Positions 32,046-40,291 of a DNA stretch of 56,015 nucleotides are shown here, piece by piece. How positions within the stretch are numbered: position 1 is the first letter of the stretch; each line of letters starts with the position of its first letter. A program made the translations under genes and the position numbers. The DNA lies in the NCBI GenBank assembly GCA_900763965.1, contig CAAFMG010000108.1, positions 1 to 56,015 of the forward strand, written 5' to 3'. The stretch is from an uncultured Oscillospiraceae bacterium (GTDB lineage: Bacteria > Bacillota > Clostridia > Oscillospirales > Oscillospiraceae). Under the pieces are notes generated by a model. It was given only the letters and a program-made list of their open reading frames with translations, had not been told where the DNA came from and made no database searches.

Positions 32046-33449
32046 TCACGCCAGGTCACCGGTCAGGCTCCAGGTGGTGGCCCCGGTGATGGTGATGTTC
32101 TGGAAGGTTCCGATGAGGCTGCTGCATCCGGCAAACCGCACCAGTCTGCCGCCCTCGGTGCGGGCGGTGAGCAGCTCCTTGTCCTGACCGTCTACAAGGC
32201 AGCGCAGGGTCTTGCCGATATAGGTCTGGTGAATCTGCTCGGAGATGGCGTTCTGCACGGCGCAGAGCCGGTCGAACCGGCGGTTCTTTTCCTCCTTGGG
32301 GGTGGGATCGTCCATGGAGGCGGCGGGGGTGCCGGTGCGGGGGGAGAAGATGAAGGTAAACAGGGCATCGTAATGCACCTGCTGGATCAGGGAGATGGTC
32401 TCCTCGAATTCTTCCTCCGTTTCTCCGGGGAAGCCCACGATCACATCGGAGGTCAGCACCAGATCCGGCATGACGGATTTGGCATAGTTCACTGCCTCCA
32501 GATACTTTTCCCGGTCGTAGTGCCGGTTCATGGCCTTCAGCACCCGGGAGGAACCGGATTGGAAGGGCAGGTGGAGCTGGCGGGCAATTTTGGGATAGGC
32601 CGCCATGGTGTCAAACAGCTTCTTTCCGGCATCTCTGGGATGGCTGGTCATAAAGCGGATCAAAAATTCTCCCGGCAGCTGGGCAATGGCAGCCAGCAGG
32701 TCGGCAAAGTCCATGCCGCCTTCCAGATCCTTGCCGTAGGAGTTGACATTCTGGCCCAGCAGGGTGATATCCTTGCAGCCGGCGGCGATCAGCTCCCGGC
32801 ACTCCCGCAGAATGTCTTCCGGCTGGCGGCTGCGCTCCCGGCCCCGGACATAGGGGACGATGCAGTAGGTGCAGAAGTTGTTGCAGCCGTACATGATGGA
32901 GACCCAGGCTTTCAGCTGGGAGTCCCGCACCTGGGGGATGCCCTCGGCAATGGAGCCGGGCTCGTCGGCAACGTAAAACTGCCGCTTCTTTTGGGTCAGT
33001 ACGTTATACAGGATCTCCGGGAACTGCCACAAATGGTGGGTGGAAAACACACCGTCCACATGGGGGTAGCTCTGGCGGATCCGCTGGCTGACCTTGGTTT
33101 CTCCGGCCATGCAGCCGCACAGGAAGATCTTCTGCTCCGGGTGGCGGCGCTTGGTGTGGGTCAGCGCTCCCAGGTTGCCAAAGACACGCTGCTCGGCGTG
33201 CTCCCGGATGGCACAGGTGTTCATCACCACCACATCAGCCCCCTCGGCCTGCTGGATGATGGTGTAGCCGCTCTGGGTCAGGTAGCCCCGCAGCTTTTCT
33301 GAATCCGCTTCGTTCTGCTGGCAGCCATAGGTCTCCACATAGGCACTGGGGATGCGCCCTTCCTGCTGCCACAGGGCGGCGATTTTATCACAATAGGCAA
33401 ACTGATCTTCCAGCTGTGCCTGGGAAATGAGGGTGGTTTTGGTATTCAT
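32046..33449 (-). CDS. miaB: tRNA-2-methylthio-N6-dimethylallyladenosine synthase MiaB
   Basis: 467 residues. The N-terminal UPF0004 domain contributes the auxiliary-cluster cysteines (YGCQQNEADSEK, MNTCAIRE, CGCMAG). The radical SAM motif is YGCNNFCTYCIVPYVRGRE (C-x3-C-x2-C), and a TRAM RNA-binding domain forms the last 65 residues. It methylthiolates i6A37 produced by MiaA. First gene of the mismatch-repair/tRNA-modification cluster, with its own promoter and GGAGG. Confidence 0.97.
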   Translation of the reverse strand: MNTKTTLISQAQLEDQFAYCDKIAALWQQEGRIPSAYVETYGCQQNEADSEKLRGYLTQSGYTIIQQAEGADVVVMNTCAIREHAEQRVFGNLGALTHTKRRHPEQKIFLCGCMAGETKVSQRIRQSYPHVDGVFSTHHLWQFPEILYNVLTQKKRQFYVADEPGSIAEGIPQVRDSQLKAWVSIMYGCNNFCTYCIVPYVRGRERSRQPEDILRECRELIAAGCKDITLLGQNVNSYGKDLEGGMDFADLLAAIAQLPGEFLIRFMTSHPRDAGKKLFDTMAAYPKIARQLHLPFQSGSSRVLKAMNRHYDREKYLEAVNYAKSVMPDLVLTSDVIVGFPGETEEEFEETISLIQQVHYDALFTFIFSPRTGTPAASMDDPTPKEEKNRRFDRLCAVQNAISEQIHQTYIGKTLRCLVDGQDKELLTARTEGGRLVRFAGCSSLIGTFQNITITGATTWSLTGDLA

Positions 33450-33483
33450 GGGGATTCCTCCGCTAATATTATCTCAACTATAA

Positions 33484-33512
33484 ATAATACCATCTTTTCT
33501 GGCTGTTTTCAA
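33484..33512 (-). promoter_or_regulatory. Promoter of the miaB-mutS-mutL cluster
   Basis: Minus strand TTGAAA, 17 bases, TATTAT with extended -10 TG, about 34 bases ahead of miaB. Confidence 0.75.
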
Positions 33513-33525
33513 GACTGTTTCCCAT

Positions 33526-33557
33526 GAAAAATGCGCGCACCCGGTCGGATGCGCGCA
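33526..33557 (-). terminator. Terminator of trkA-trkH
   Basis: TGCGCGCA repeated in inverted orientation around a 10-base loop, followed by five T on the minus strand. Confidence 0.75.
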
Positions 33558-33583
33558 GAAAGCGATAGTTTATTATCTTAGGG

Positions 33584-35032
33584 TCAGGGCCGCTTCCAGG
33601 TGTCGGCAGAGAACAGCACCAGGATGGGGAAGATCTCCAGACGGCCGGCCAGCATATCCAGGATCAGCACCAGCTTGCTCAGGGTGCTGAAACCGCCAAA
33701 GTTGCAGGTGGGGCCCACCAGCTCCAGACCGGGGCCGATGTTGTTGAAGCAGGCCAGAACGGCGGAAAAGTTGGTTTCCGTGGGGAAGCCGTCCAGGGAG
33801 ATCAGCAAAAAGCTCAAAAACAGGATGATGGCATAGGCGGACAGGTAGGCGTTGGTGTTGTCCAGCACCTTTTCCGAGACGATCCGGCCGTTGTTGCGGA
33901 CGGACAGCACCTTCCGGGGGTGAAGCACCTGCTGGATGTTCCGCCTCAGGCTTTTGAAGATCAGAAGCAGCCGCCCCACCTTCAAACCGCCGCCGGTGGA
34001 ACCGGCGCAGGCACCCACAACCATCAGGCTCATGAGGATGGTTTTGGAGAAGCTGGGCCACAGGTTAAAGTCCGTGGTGGCGTAGCCAGTGGTGGTCATC
34101 AGACTGGCCACCTGGAAGGCGGCGTGGCGCAGGGTTTCTTCAAAGCTGCCGTAGAAGCCCTGCAAATTCCAGACGATCAAACCGATGCTGCACACCACAA
34201 TGGCGATATACAGCCGCAGCTCCTCGTCCCGGAAGACCCCCCGGAATTGCCGGAGCATCAGCAGATAGTAGCAGCTGAAATTCACGCCGAACAGCAGCAT
34301 GAAAATGGTGGTGACATTTTGCAGATAGGGGCTGTAGCTGGCGTAGGAATCGTTTTTGATGCCGAAGCCGCCGGTACCGGCAGTGCCGAAGCTGTGGCAC
34401 ACCGCCTCAAACAGAGGCATCCCGCCCAGCCACAGCAGCAGGATGTTTACCACCGTCATGGCGCAGTAGATGATGTAGAGGATCGCCGCGGTTTTGCGCA
34501 TTTTGGGAACCAGCTTGCCCACATCCGGGCCGGGGCTTTCCGCCCGGAGCAGGTGCATGGTGAAGCCCTGTCCCTTGTCGCCGGTGAAGGCCAGCAGAAA
34601 GACCAGCACACCCATGCCGCCCAGCCAGTGGCTGAAGCTGCGCCAATAGGTGATGCCCCGGCTCAGCTGCTCCACAGTGGGAAGAATGGAAGCGCCGGTG
34701 GTGGTAAAACCGGAGACGATCTCAAAAAAGCTGTCGATATAGCTGGGGATCTCCCCGGAAAGATAGAACGGAAGGGAGCCTACAAGACTCAGTACGATCC
34801 AGCTGATGCCTACGCACACAAAACCCTCCTTGGCATAGAAGGCGATAGGGGCGCCCCGGCACAGCCAGTGCAGGCAGACCACGCAGACAAGGATCACGAG
34901 CTCCGTCCACAAAAAGGCCTGGACAGCCGCGGTTTCCCCGCAGAACAGGCTGATCAGCAGGGCGGGGATCAAAAACAGACCTTCAATGGACAAAATCTGG
35001 GCTAGAAACCGCCCGATCATTTTGTAGTTCAC
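33584..35032 (-). CDS. trkH: TrkH-type potassium uptake channel subunit
   Basis: 482 residues with about ten membrane segments in four pore-loop repeats. Selectivity-filter regions show SGFTTTGAS near residue 108, GTAGTGGFG near 219, TTGYATTDF near 317 and NNIGPGLE near 430. It conducts K+ (or Na+/K+), gated by the TrkA ring. The start codon is GTG at 35032 with GGAGG 7 bases upstream, overlapping the end region of trkA. The C terminus is compact, ending ...SADTWKRP. Confidence 0.95.
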   Translation of the reverse strand: MNYKMIGRFLAQILSIEGLFLIPALLISLFCGETAAVQAFLWTELVILVCVVCLHWLCRGAPIAFYAKEGFVCVGISWIVLSLVGSLPFYLSGEIPSYIDSFFEIVSGFTTTGASILPTVEQLSRGITYWRSFSHWLGGMGVLVFLLAFTGDKGQGFTMHLLRAESPGPDVGKLVPKMRKTAAILYIIYCAMTVVNILLLWLGGMPLFEAVCHSFGTAGTGGFGIKNDSYASYSPYLQNVTTIFMLLFGVNFSCYYLLMLRQFRGVFRDEELRLYIAIVVCSIGLIVWNLQGFYGSFEETLRHAAFQVASLMTTTGYATTDFNLWPSFSKTILMSLMVVGACAGSTGGGLKVGRLLLIFKSLRRNIQQVLHPRKVLSVRNNGRIVSEKVLDNTNAYLSAYAIILFLSFLLISLDGFPTETNFSAVLACFNNIGPGLELVGPTCNFGGFSTLSKLVLILDMLAGRLEIFPILVLFSADTWKRP

Positions 35033-35044
35033 GGGGCGGCCTCC

Positions 35045-36406
35045 TTATGCGAAGATGTCGTTGAACTGACGGATGATCTCCCGGCTGCCGGTGTTGACCA
35101 CCACGATGCTGTCCCCCTGCTCGAATACGGAATCACCGTTGGGGATCTCGGTCTTGGCACCGTGGGAAATGCTGACCAGCAGCACATTGGGCTTCAGACG
35201 GATCTCCTTCAGGGGCTTACCCACGTTTTTGGTGTAGGCATCCACCAGGAACTCCAGGGCCTCGGCCTGACCGTCGGCAATGGTATGCACGGATACGGCG
35301 GCGCCGATCTGGTTTTCCATGGCCCGGACATAGCGGACGATGTTGCTGCAAACCAGATCTCTGGGACAGATCACACTGCCCAGAGGCAGGCTGTCAATGA
35401 GGGAACGGTTGCCGGTGTGGCTGATTTTGGTGATGACCTGAGGCACGCCCTTGGAACTGGCATAGAGGGAGACGATCAGATTCATTTCGTCCATGCCGGT
35501 CAGGGTCACCAGAGCGTCGCTCTGGGCCAGACGTTCGCTTTCCAGCAGATCCTGATCGCCGATGTCGCCGTGGAGGATTTCCACATCCGGCAATAGCTCA
35601 TTGAGCTCCAAGCAGCGCTTGTAATCCTTTTCAATGATCCGGGCGTTGATACCGGCCTTTTTCAGACGGCTGGCCAGATAATAGCTGACCCGTCCGCCGC
35701 CGCAGATGGTGACGGTGCGGACCCGGCGGGTGATGATACCCAGATTTTTCAGCAGGGTGGTCAGGTTATGGGACAGGGCGGTGAAGAACACCCGGTCACC
35801 CTCCTGCAATACAAAATCGCCCTTGGGAGCGATGGCAGTGCCGCCCCGCAGAACAGCGCAGACCAGCACCTGGCAGCGGACAATGGAACGCAGCTCCGTC
35901 AGAGGAACATTGCACAGACGGCTTCCGGCGCTGACCCGCAGCTCCACGATCTCCGTGCGGCCCTTGGCAAAGGTGTCCCGGCGCAGGAAGCCCGGGAATT
36001 TCAGCAGCCGGTCAATCTCGGAAGCGGTTTGATTTTCGGGGTTAATGACCATGGACAGACCGAAGACATCCCGCATCCGGTAGATCTGCTCGGTGTATTC
36101 CGGGTTGCGGATCCGTCCGATGGTGTGCAGCTTGGGATTCAGGGCATGGGCAGTGGTGCAGCACAGCAGATTGACCTCGTCCTCGCTGGTGGCGGCGATG
36201 AGAAGATCCGCATCCTTGACCCCGGCCTGCATCAGAATGTCCATAGAGGCGCAGTTGCCGTGAACTGCCATTACGTCATAGCGGTCAACGGTGGCCGCCA
36301 AAACCCGGTCATCGCAGTCAATGACCGTAACATCGTGGCCTTCTCCGGAGAGCTGACAGGTCAGCATGGAGCCAACCTTGCCGTCACCGGCAATGATAAT
36401 ATTCAT
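35045..36406 (-). CDS. trkA: Trk potassium uptake regulatory protein TrkA
   Basis: 453 residues, with two tandem RCK units, each a Rossmann N domain plus a C domain. The nucleotide-binding motifs are IIAGDGKVGSML at the N terminus and ICGGGRVSYYLA near residue 233. It binds NAD(H)/ATP or cyclic dinucleotides at the membrane and gates TrkH. AGGAGG selects the ATG at 36406; the longer frame beginning at 36454 lacks an SD. It precedes trkH by 12 bp. Confidence 0.95.
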   Translation of the reverse strand: MNIIIAGDGKVGSMLTCQLSGEGHDVTVIDCDDRVLAATVDRYDVMAVHGNCASMDILMQAGVKDADLLIAATSEDEVNLLCCTTAHALNPKLHTIGRIRNPEYTEQIYRMRDVFGLSMVINPENQTASEIDRLLKFPGFLRRDTFAKGRTEIVELRVSAGSRLCNVPLTELRSIVRCQVLVCAVLRGGTAIAPKGDFVLQEGDRVFFTALSHNLTTLLKNLGIITRRVRTVTICGGGRVSYYLASRLKKAGINARIIEKDYKRCLELNELLPDVEILHGDIGDQDLLESERLAQSDALVTLTGMDEMNLIVSLYASSKGVPQVITKISHTGNRSLIDSLPLGSVICPRDLVCSNIVRYVRAMENQIGAAVSVHTIADGQAEALEFLVDAYTKNVGKPLKEIRLKPNVLLVSISHGAKTEIPNGDSVFEQGDSIVVVNTGSREIIRQFNDIFA

Positions 36407-36468
36407 AGAATCCTCCTGGGTTTGGCTGGAACGGCACAGGATCCATCCAAACATATATTCTCCAGTGT

Positions 36469-36497
36469 ATTATAGCATCGAATTTTCGGAAAAACAA
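36469..36497 (-). promoter_or_regulatory. Promoter of trkA-trkH
   Basis: Minus strand TTGTTT, 17 bases, TATAAT with extended -10 TG. The leader is about 60 bases. Confidence 0.78.
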
Positions 36498-36547
36498 CAC
36501 CTGTTTGCAAAAGGAGGGGGATTTTGGAAAGGAAGTGCCAAAATGAA

Positions 36548-36598
36548 GTTGACAAGTCAACAAATATGTGCTATCCTTTGAAACGTTGACGTATCAAC
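36548..36598 (+). promoter_or_regulatory. marR promoter with two matching operators
   Basis: TTGACA (36549-36554), 17 bases, TATCCT (36572-36577) with extended -10 TG. GTTGACAAGTCAAC (36548-36561) covers the -35, and GTTGACGTATCAAC (36585-36598) lies just downstream of the -10; both are GTTGA-4-TCAAC inverted repeats, 37 bases apart. This is the classic layout of an autorepressed MarR promoter. Confidence 0.85.
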
Positions 36599-36615
36599 AA
36601 GAAGGAGGGCACAAA

Positions 36616-37086
36616 ATGCTGAGCAAGTATGAGATCTTTTCCTGCGCCATTTCCAACCTGTATCACGACATTCAGCACCTGGAGCGGACGCAGATGGAGA
36701 AGTATGGGCTGAAGGGTCCCCATGCCCAGTGCCTGGTGATCCTGTCCCGGTATCCCCAGGGGCTTCCTGCCGCACGGCTGTGTGAGGTCTCCGAAAAGGA
36801 CAAGGCATCCATTTCCCGCACTCTGGCAGAGCTGGAGCGGGCAGGACTGGTCACCCGGGATGGGGAGGGCGGCAGCCGTTACCGGGCACCCCTTCTTCTG
36901 ACACCGGCAGGCCGGGAGGCGGCGCAGAGCGTCAATGCCCTGGCGGCCCAGGCGGTGGAGCGGGCCGGAGCCGGGCTGACAGACTGGCAAAGAGAGAATT
37001 TCTATCAGGTTTTGGGTATGATCGCCGGAAACCTTCACACCATCAGCCGGGAAGGCTTACAAAACAAGGAGGAACCATGCAGGTAA
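36616..37086 (+). CDS. MarR-family transcriptional regulator
   Basis: 156 residues, a winged-helix dimer typical of MarR. The N-terminal dimerisation helix is SKYEIFSCAISNLYHDIQHL, LKGPHAQCLVILSRYP and the HTH PAARLCEVSEKDKASISRTLAELERAGLV follow, and the wing is RYRAPLLLTPAG. The ATG at 36616 has AAGGAGGG; a frame from 36568 would include the operator. Its stop overlaps the degV start by 10 bp, so it probably represses itself and the DegV protein. FabT-type MarR regulators control fatty-acid genes, which makes a lipid signal attractive but unproven. Confidence 0.92.
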   Translation: MLSKYEIFSCAISNLYHDIQHLERTQMEKYGLKGPHAQCLVILSRYPQGLPAARLCEVSEKDKASISRTLAELERAGLVTRDGEGGSRYRAPLLLTPAGREAAQSVNALAAQAVERAGAGLTDWQRENFYQVLGMIAGNLHTISREGLQNKEEPCR

Positions 37087-37919
37087 AATTGATCGTAGAT
37101 TCCACGGCAGACCTGACCGAGGCGGTACGCAGCCGGGTGCAGGTGGTGCCGCTGACCATCCACTTTGGAGACGATGAGTATATTGACGGCGTGAACATCG
37201 ACAGCCGCGGCTTCTATGAAAAGCTGATCGAAAGCGATGTGCTGCCCACCACCAGTCAGGCAACCCCCTATGCCTTTGAAGGGGTTTTCCGCCAGGCTGT
37301 ATCGGAGGGCTGCGAGGTGGTGTGCATCACCTGCTCTGCCAAGCTTTCCGGCACTTATCAGAGCGCCGTCATTGCGGCAGAGGAATTCGGTGACTGTGTG
37401 CATGTGGTGGACAGCAAGACCATTGCCCTGGGCAGTGCCATCCTGACGGAATACGCCCTGGGTCTGGTGGATGCAGGGCTGGATGCCGCCGCCATTGCGA
37501 AGCTCCTGACGGAAAAGCGGGAGCAGGTGCATATCCTCGCCATGCTGGATACCCTGGAGTATATGAAGAAGGGCGGACGGATTTCTGCTGCCGTGGCCCT
37601 GGCCGGCGGTGTGCTGAACCTCAAGCCTGTGGTGGCCATTGAGGATGGCGCCATCAAGCTGCTGGGTAAGGCCAGAGGCTCCCGGCAGGCCAATAATCTA
37701 TTGTCCCAGCAGATCGAAAAGGCCGGGGGTGTGGACTTTACAAAGCCGGTGCTCCTGGGCTATACCGGCCTGAGCGATGCGCTGCTGAAAAAGTACATTC
37801 AGGACAGCGCCGCCCTCTGGCAGGAGCATACCCGGAGCCTGCCCTGTACGGTGGTCGGCAGTGTGGTGGGCACCCATGCAGGTCCCGGCGCCGTGGCGGT
37901 GGCATTTTTTGCCCCATAA
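37077..37919 (+). CDS. DegV-family fatty-acid-binding protein (second copy)
   Basis: 280 residues. DegV signature VDSTADL at the N terminus, the TTSQATP Ser/Thr segment for the fatty-acid head group, ITCSAKLSGTYQSA and MLDTLEYMKKGGRIS. It ends SVVGTHAGPGAVAVAFF, as in classic FakB proteins. Only distantly similar to the copy at 14263. It is translated with the upstream MarR regulator (overlap of 10 bp; AAGGAGG at 37067-37073). Confidence 0.93.
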   Translation: MQVKLIVDSTADLTEAVRSRVQVVPLTIHFGDDEYIDGVNIDSRGFYEKLIESDVLPTTSQATPYAFEGVFRQAVSEGCEVVCITCSAKLSGTYQSAVIAAEEFGDCVHVVDSKTIALGSAILTEYALGLVDAGLDAAAIAKLLTEKREQVHILAMLDTLEYMKKGGRISAAVALAGGVLNLKPVVAIEDGAIKLLGKARGSRQANNLLSQQIEKAGGVDFTKPVLLGYTGLSDALLKKYIQDSAALWQEHTRSLPCTVVGSVVGTHAGPGAVAVAFFAP

Positions 37920-37937
37920 CTGGATACCGACAAGATT

Positions 37938-37961
37938 GCCGGAGGGAAAAATCCCCCCGGC
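37938..37961 (+). terminator. Hairpin after the marR-degV operon
   Basis: GCCGGaGGG / CCCcCCGGC stem with a 6-base loop and a weak T tail (ATCTTT), 19 bases past the stop. Confidence 0.5.
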
Positions 37962-38060
37962 ATCTTTGCATGATTTGCTCTGCGGGCAAGTGTTCACAGG
38001 CTGTGGAACTGTGAAAGTATACAATTCTGCGTCCGGCAAAGAAATTCACAGAAATAGGGA

Positions 38061-38089
38061 TTGAAAAAAGTGCAAAATTGCGATATAAC
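38061..38089 (+). promoter_or_regulatory. Promoter of the CofE-like gene
   Basis: TTGAAA, 17 bases, TATAAC, about 62 bases ahead of the ATG. The remaining sequence from 37962 shows no gene. Confidence 0.65.
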
Positions 38090-38151
38090 TATTATGTTAA
38101 ACATGATTCAATCCGGCGGGCTATTTCCCACCGGGGAAACGAGGTAACAAT

Positions 38152-39339
38152 ATGGATAGAAAAGTCGGAACCATCTCCCGGGGCATTCGCTGCCCGATCA
38201 TCCGCGAGGGTGACGATCTGGTCAAGATCACTGTGGACAGCGTGCTGGAAGCCGCTGCCAGCGAAGGCTACGCAATGCGGGACCGGGACGTTGTGGCCGT
38301 TACCGAGTCTGTTGTGGCCCGGGCACAGGGCAACTACGCTTCTGTGGATGACATTGCTTCCGATGTTCGTGCCAAGCTGGGCGGCGAGACCGTGGGCGTT
38401 ATTTTCCCCATCCTCTCCCGTAACCGCTTCGCCATCTGCCTGCGGGGCATTGCCCGGGGCTGCAAGAAGATCGTGCTGATGCTCAGTTACCCCTCCGATG
38501 AGGTGGGCAATGAGCTGGTGTCCCTGGATCAGCTGGATGCCGCCAAGATCAACCCCTACTCCGATGTGCTGACTCTGGAGCGCTACCGGGAGCTGTTCGG
38601 TGAGAACCGTCACCCCTTCACCATGGTGGACTATGTGCAGTACTACTCCGACCTGATCCGGGAAGAGGGCTGCGATGTGGAGGTCATTCTGGCCAACGAC
38701 TGCCGTGTGATCCTGAACTACACCAAGAACGTCCTGACCTGCGACATCCACAGCCGCGCCAGAAGCAAGCGCCTGCTGAAGGAAGCCGGTGCCCAGCGGG
38801 TGTGCGGCCTGGACGACATTATGACCGCCCCCATCAACGGCAGCGGCTACAACGAGCGGTACGGTCTGCTGGGCTCCAACAAGTCCACCGAGGACAAGGT
38901 CAAGCTGTTCCCCAGAGAATGCACCGACCTGGTTATGGCCATTCAGGCGCAGCTGCTGGAGCGTACCGGCAAGCATGTGGAAGTCATGGTCTACGGCGAC
39001 GGCGCTTTCAAGGATCCCGTGGGCAAGATCTGGGAGCTGGCTGACCCTGTGGTTTCTCCTGCCCATACCCCCGGTCTGGTGGGCACGCCCAACGAGCTGA
39101 AGCTGAAGTACCTGGCTGACAACGACTTTGCCAACCTGAACGGCGAGGAACTGAAGGCCGCCATTGAAGGCGCCATCCGTGCCAAGGGCGACCTGGCCGG
39201 TTCCATGGCCTCCCAGGGCACCACCCCCCGCCGCCTGACTGACCTGATCGGCTCCCTGTGCGACCTGACCTCCGGCTCCGGTGACAAGGGTACCCCCATC
39301 ATCCACATTCAGGGCTACTTCGACAACTATACCAACTAA
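38152..39339 (+). CDS. CofE-like (F420-0:gamma-glutamyl ligase family) protein
   Basis: 395 residues matching the CofE/FbiB-N ligase fold. The N-terminal RCPIIREGDDLVKI and DRDVVAVTESVVARAQGNY hold nucleotide/metal residues; ARSKRLLKEAGAQ and TDLVMAIQAQLLERTG follow, and a late VMVYGDGAFKDPVGKIWELADP is conserved in Firmicute members. Known members join L-glutamate to coenzyme F420-0 using GTP. No other F420 gene is in the window and Clostridia generally lack F420, so this branch probably ligates an amino acid to another acceptor. It is a single gene; its TAA is abutted by the MITE. Confidence 0.85.
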   Translation: MDRKVGTISRGIRCPIIREGDDLVKITVDSVLEAAASEGYAMRDRDVVAVTESVVARAQGNYASVDDIASDVRAKLGGETVGVIFPILSRNRFAICLRGIARGCKKIVLMLSYPSDEVGNELVSLDQLDAAKINPYSDVLTLERYRELFGENRHPFTMVDYVQYYSDLIREEGCDVEVILANDCRVILNYTKNVLTCDIHSRARSKRLLKEAGAQRVCGLDDIMTAPINGSGYNERYGLLGSNKSTEDKVKLFPRECTDLVMAIQAQLLERTGKHVEVMVYGDGAFKDPVGKIWELADPVVSPAHTPGLVGTPNELKLKYLADNDFANLNGEELKAAIEGAIRAKGDLAGSMASQGTTPRRLTDLIGSLCDLTSGSGDKGTPIIHIQGYFDNYTN

Positions 39340-39500
39340 GGAAACTCTGAATAAATCGTCTGCGGCTGAGCGGCGGATCTTTTGTCCCCATGCTGCGGTT
39401 TCCAAAGTGGGAAATACACAAAGTATTCCTCCACTTTGGAAACCTTGCCTGGAAGCAAAATCTCTCGCCGTCAGCTCTTGTCGATTTCATCAGAGCTTCC
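39340..39500. mobile_element. 161-bp palindromic MITE with 4-bp target duplication
   Basis: The two halves are near-complementary throughout. The outer ends GGAAACTCTGAATAAATCG and CGATTTCATCAGAGCTTCC match at 16 of 19 positions in inverted orientation. The similarity continues inward, ending in GGTTTCCAAAGTGG / CCACTTTGGAAACC around a central ATACACAAAGTAT loop. It is flanked by CTAA on both sides (39336-39339 and 39501-39504), a probable target-site duplication. It carries no gene. The insertion lies immediately after the TAA of the CofE-like gene, whose stop it preserves. Confidence 0.8.
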
Positions 39501-39522
39501 CTAACGAAAGTGGTTTCGGAAG

Positions 39523-39544
39523 GCGGCGCAGACGCGCCGCTTTT
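39523..39544 (+). terminator. Terminator of the CofE-like gene
   Basis: GCGGCGC-AGAC-GCGCCGC followed by TTTT. It was presumably close to the gene's stop before the MITE separated them. Confidence 0.7.
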
Positions 39545-39619
39545 CGGATATTTGCGCTTAGGGTATCCCCGCCAGCCCGGCGGTGATATCTTAGGAAAGA
39601 GAAAGGAGCGCATATTATT

Positions 39620-40225
39620 ATGAATTACTGCGATACAGTCGTAACCTCCATCCTGTCTGCCATGTTTGCCTTTGTCCCCACGGGACTGGTGAGTGTTGCC
39701 GCCTATGTGCTGACCAGCCTGAGCCTGTACACCATCGCCGCCCGGCGGCAGATCGCCAATCCCTGGCTCAGCTGGATCCCTGTGGTGCGGATCTGGGTTT
39801 TGGGCTCTCTGTCCGACCAGTACCGCTATGTGGTCAAGGGGCAGTACAAGTCCAAGCGGAAGATCCTCATCGGCTTGAAGATCGCCAACGCCCTGATGGC
39901 ATTTTTCCTGATCGGTCAGGCGGTTTACAGTGTGATCAACATCATTCAGGTTGCCGCCTGCTACAATGTAGAGCCGGATGGGATCCTGGGGCTGATCCTG
40001 GGGAATCTTGCCACCTTTGCGGTTATGGCCGTGATTTGGGCAGTGACCAAGGTGATCCGCTACATGGCACTGTACGATGTGTATATGTCCATGGATCCCA
40101 GCAACGGTGTGCTGTTTTTGGTGCTGAGCATTTTCTTCCCCATCACCGAGCCCTTCTTCCTGCTGCTCAACCGGGATAAGGACAAGGGAATGCCTCCCAG
40201 ACGGCAGACAACGGTAGAAAGCTAA
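39620..40225 (+). CDS. Conserved integral membrane protein
   Basis: 201 residues with four or five hydrophobic helices. Conserved short loops include NPWLSWIPVVRIWVLGSLSDQY near residue 47, a pattern seen in uncharacterised Clostridia membrane proteins. The tail is basic (RDKDKGMPPRRQTT). No catalytic residues stand out, and function is unknown. It lies between the CofE-like gene and a convergent TraX-like gene; AAAGGAG precedes the start. No promoter was recognised in the preceding 80 bases. Confidence 0.75.
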   Translation: MNYCDTVVTSILSAMFAFVPTGLVSVAAYVLTSLSLYTIAARRQIANPWLSWIPVVRIWVLGSLSDQYRYVVKGQYKSKRKILIGLKIANALMAFFLIGQAVYSVINIIQVAACYNVEPDGILGLILGNLATFAVMAVIWAVTKVIRYMALYDVYMSMDPSNGVLFLVLSIFFPITEPFFLLLNRDKDKGMPPRRQTTVES

Positions 40226-40238
40226 GGAAAAAGAAAAT

Positions 40239-40283
40239 AAAGAAATCCTCCGTAGAACCAAGAGTCTACGGAGGATTTCTTTA
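40239..40283. terminator. Bidirectional terminator
   Basis: AAAGAAATCCTCCGTAGA pairs with TCTACGGAGGATTTCTTT across an 8-base loop, with T-rich tails on both strands; it serves the two convergent genes. Confidence 0.85.
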
Positions 40284-40291
40284 TGGAAAAA

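Noticed and set aside
29256..33302. Plus-strand open frame of over 1,300 codons
   Set aside because: Antisense to mutS and miaB, which have full conserved motifs. It is a high-GC shadow frame with Gly/His/Gln-rich, low-complexity composition.
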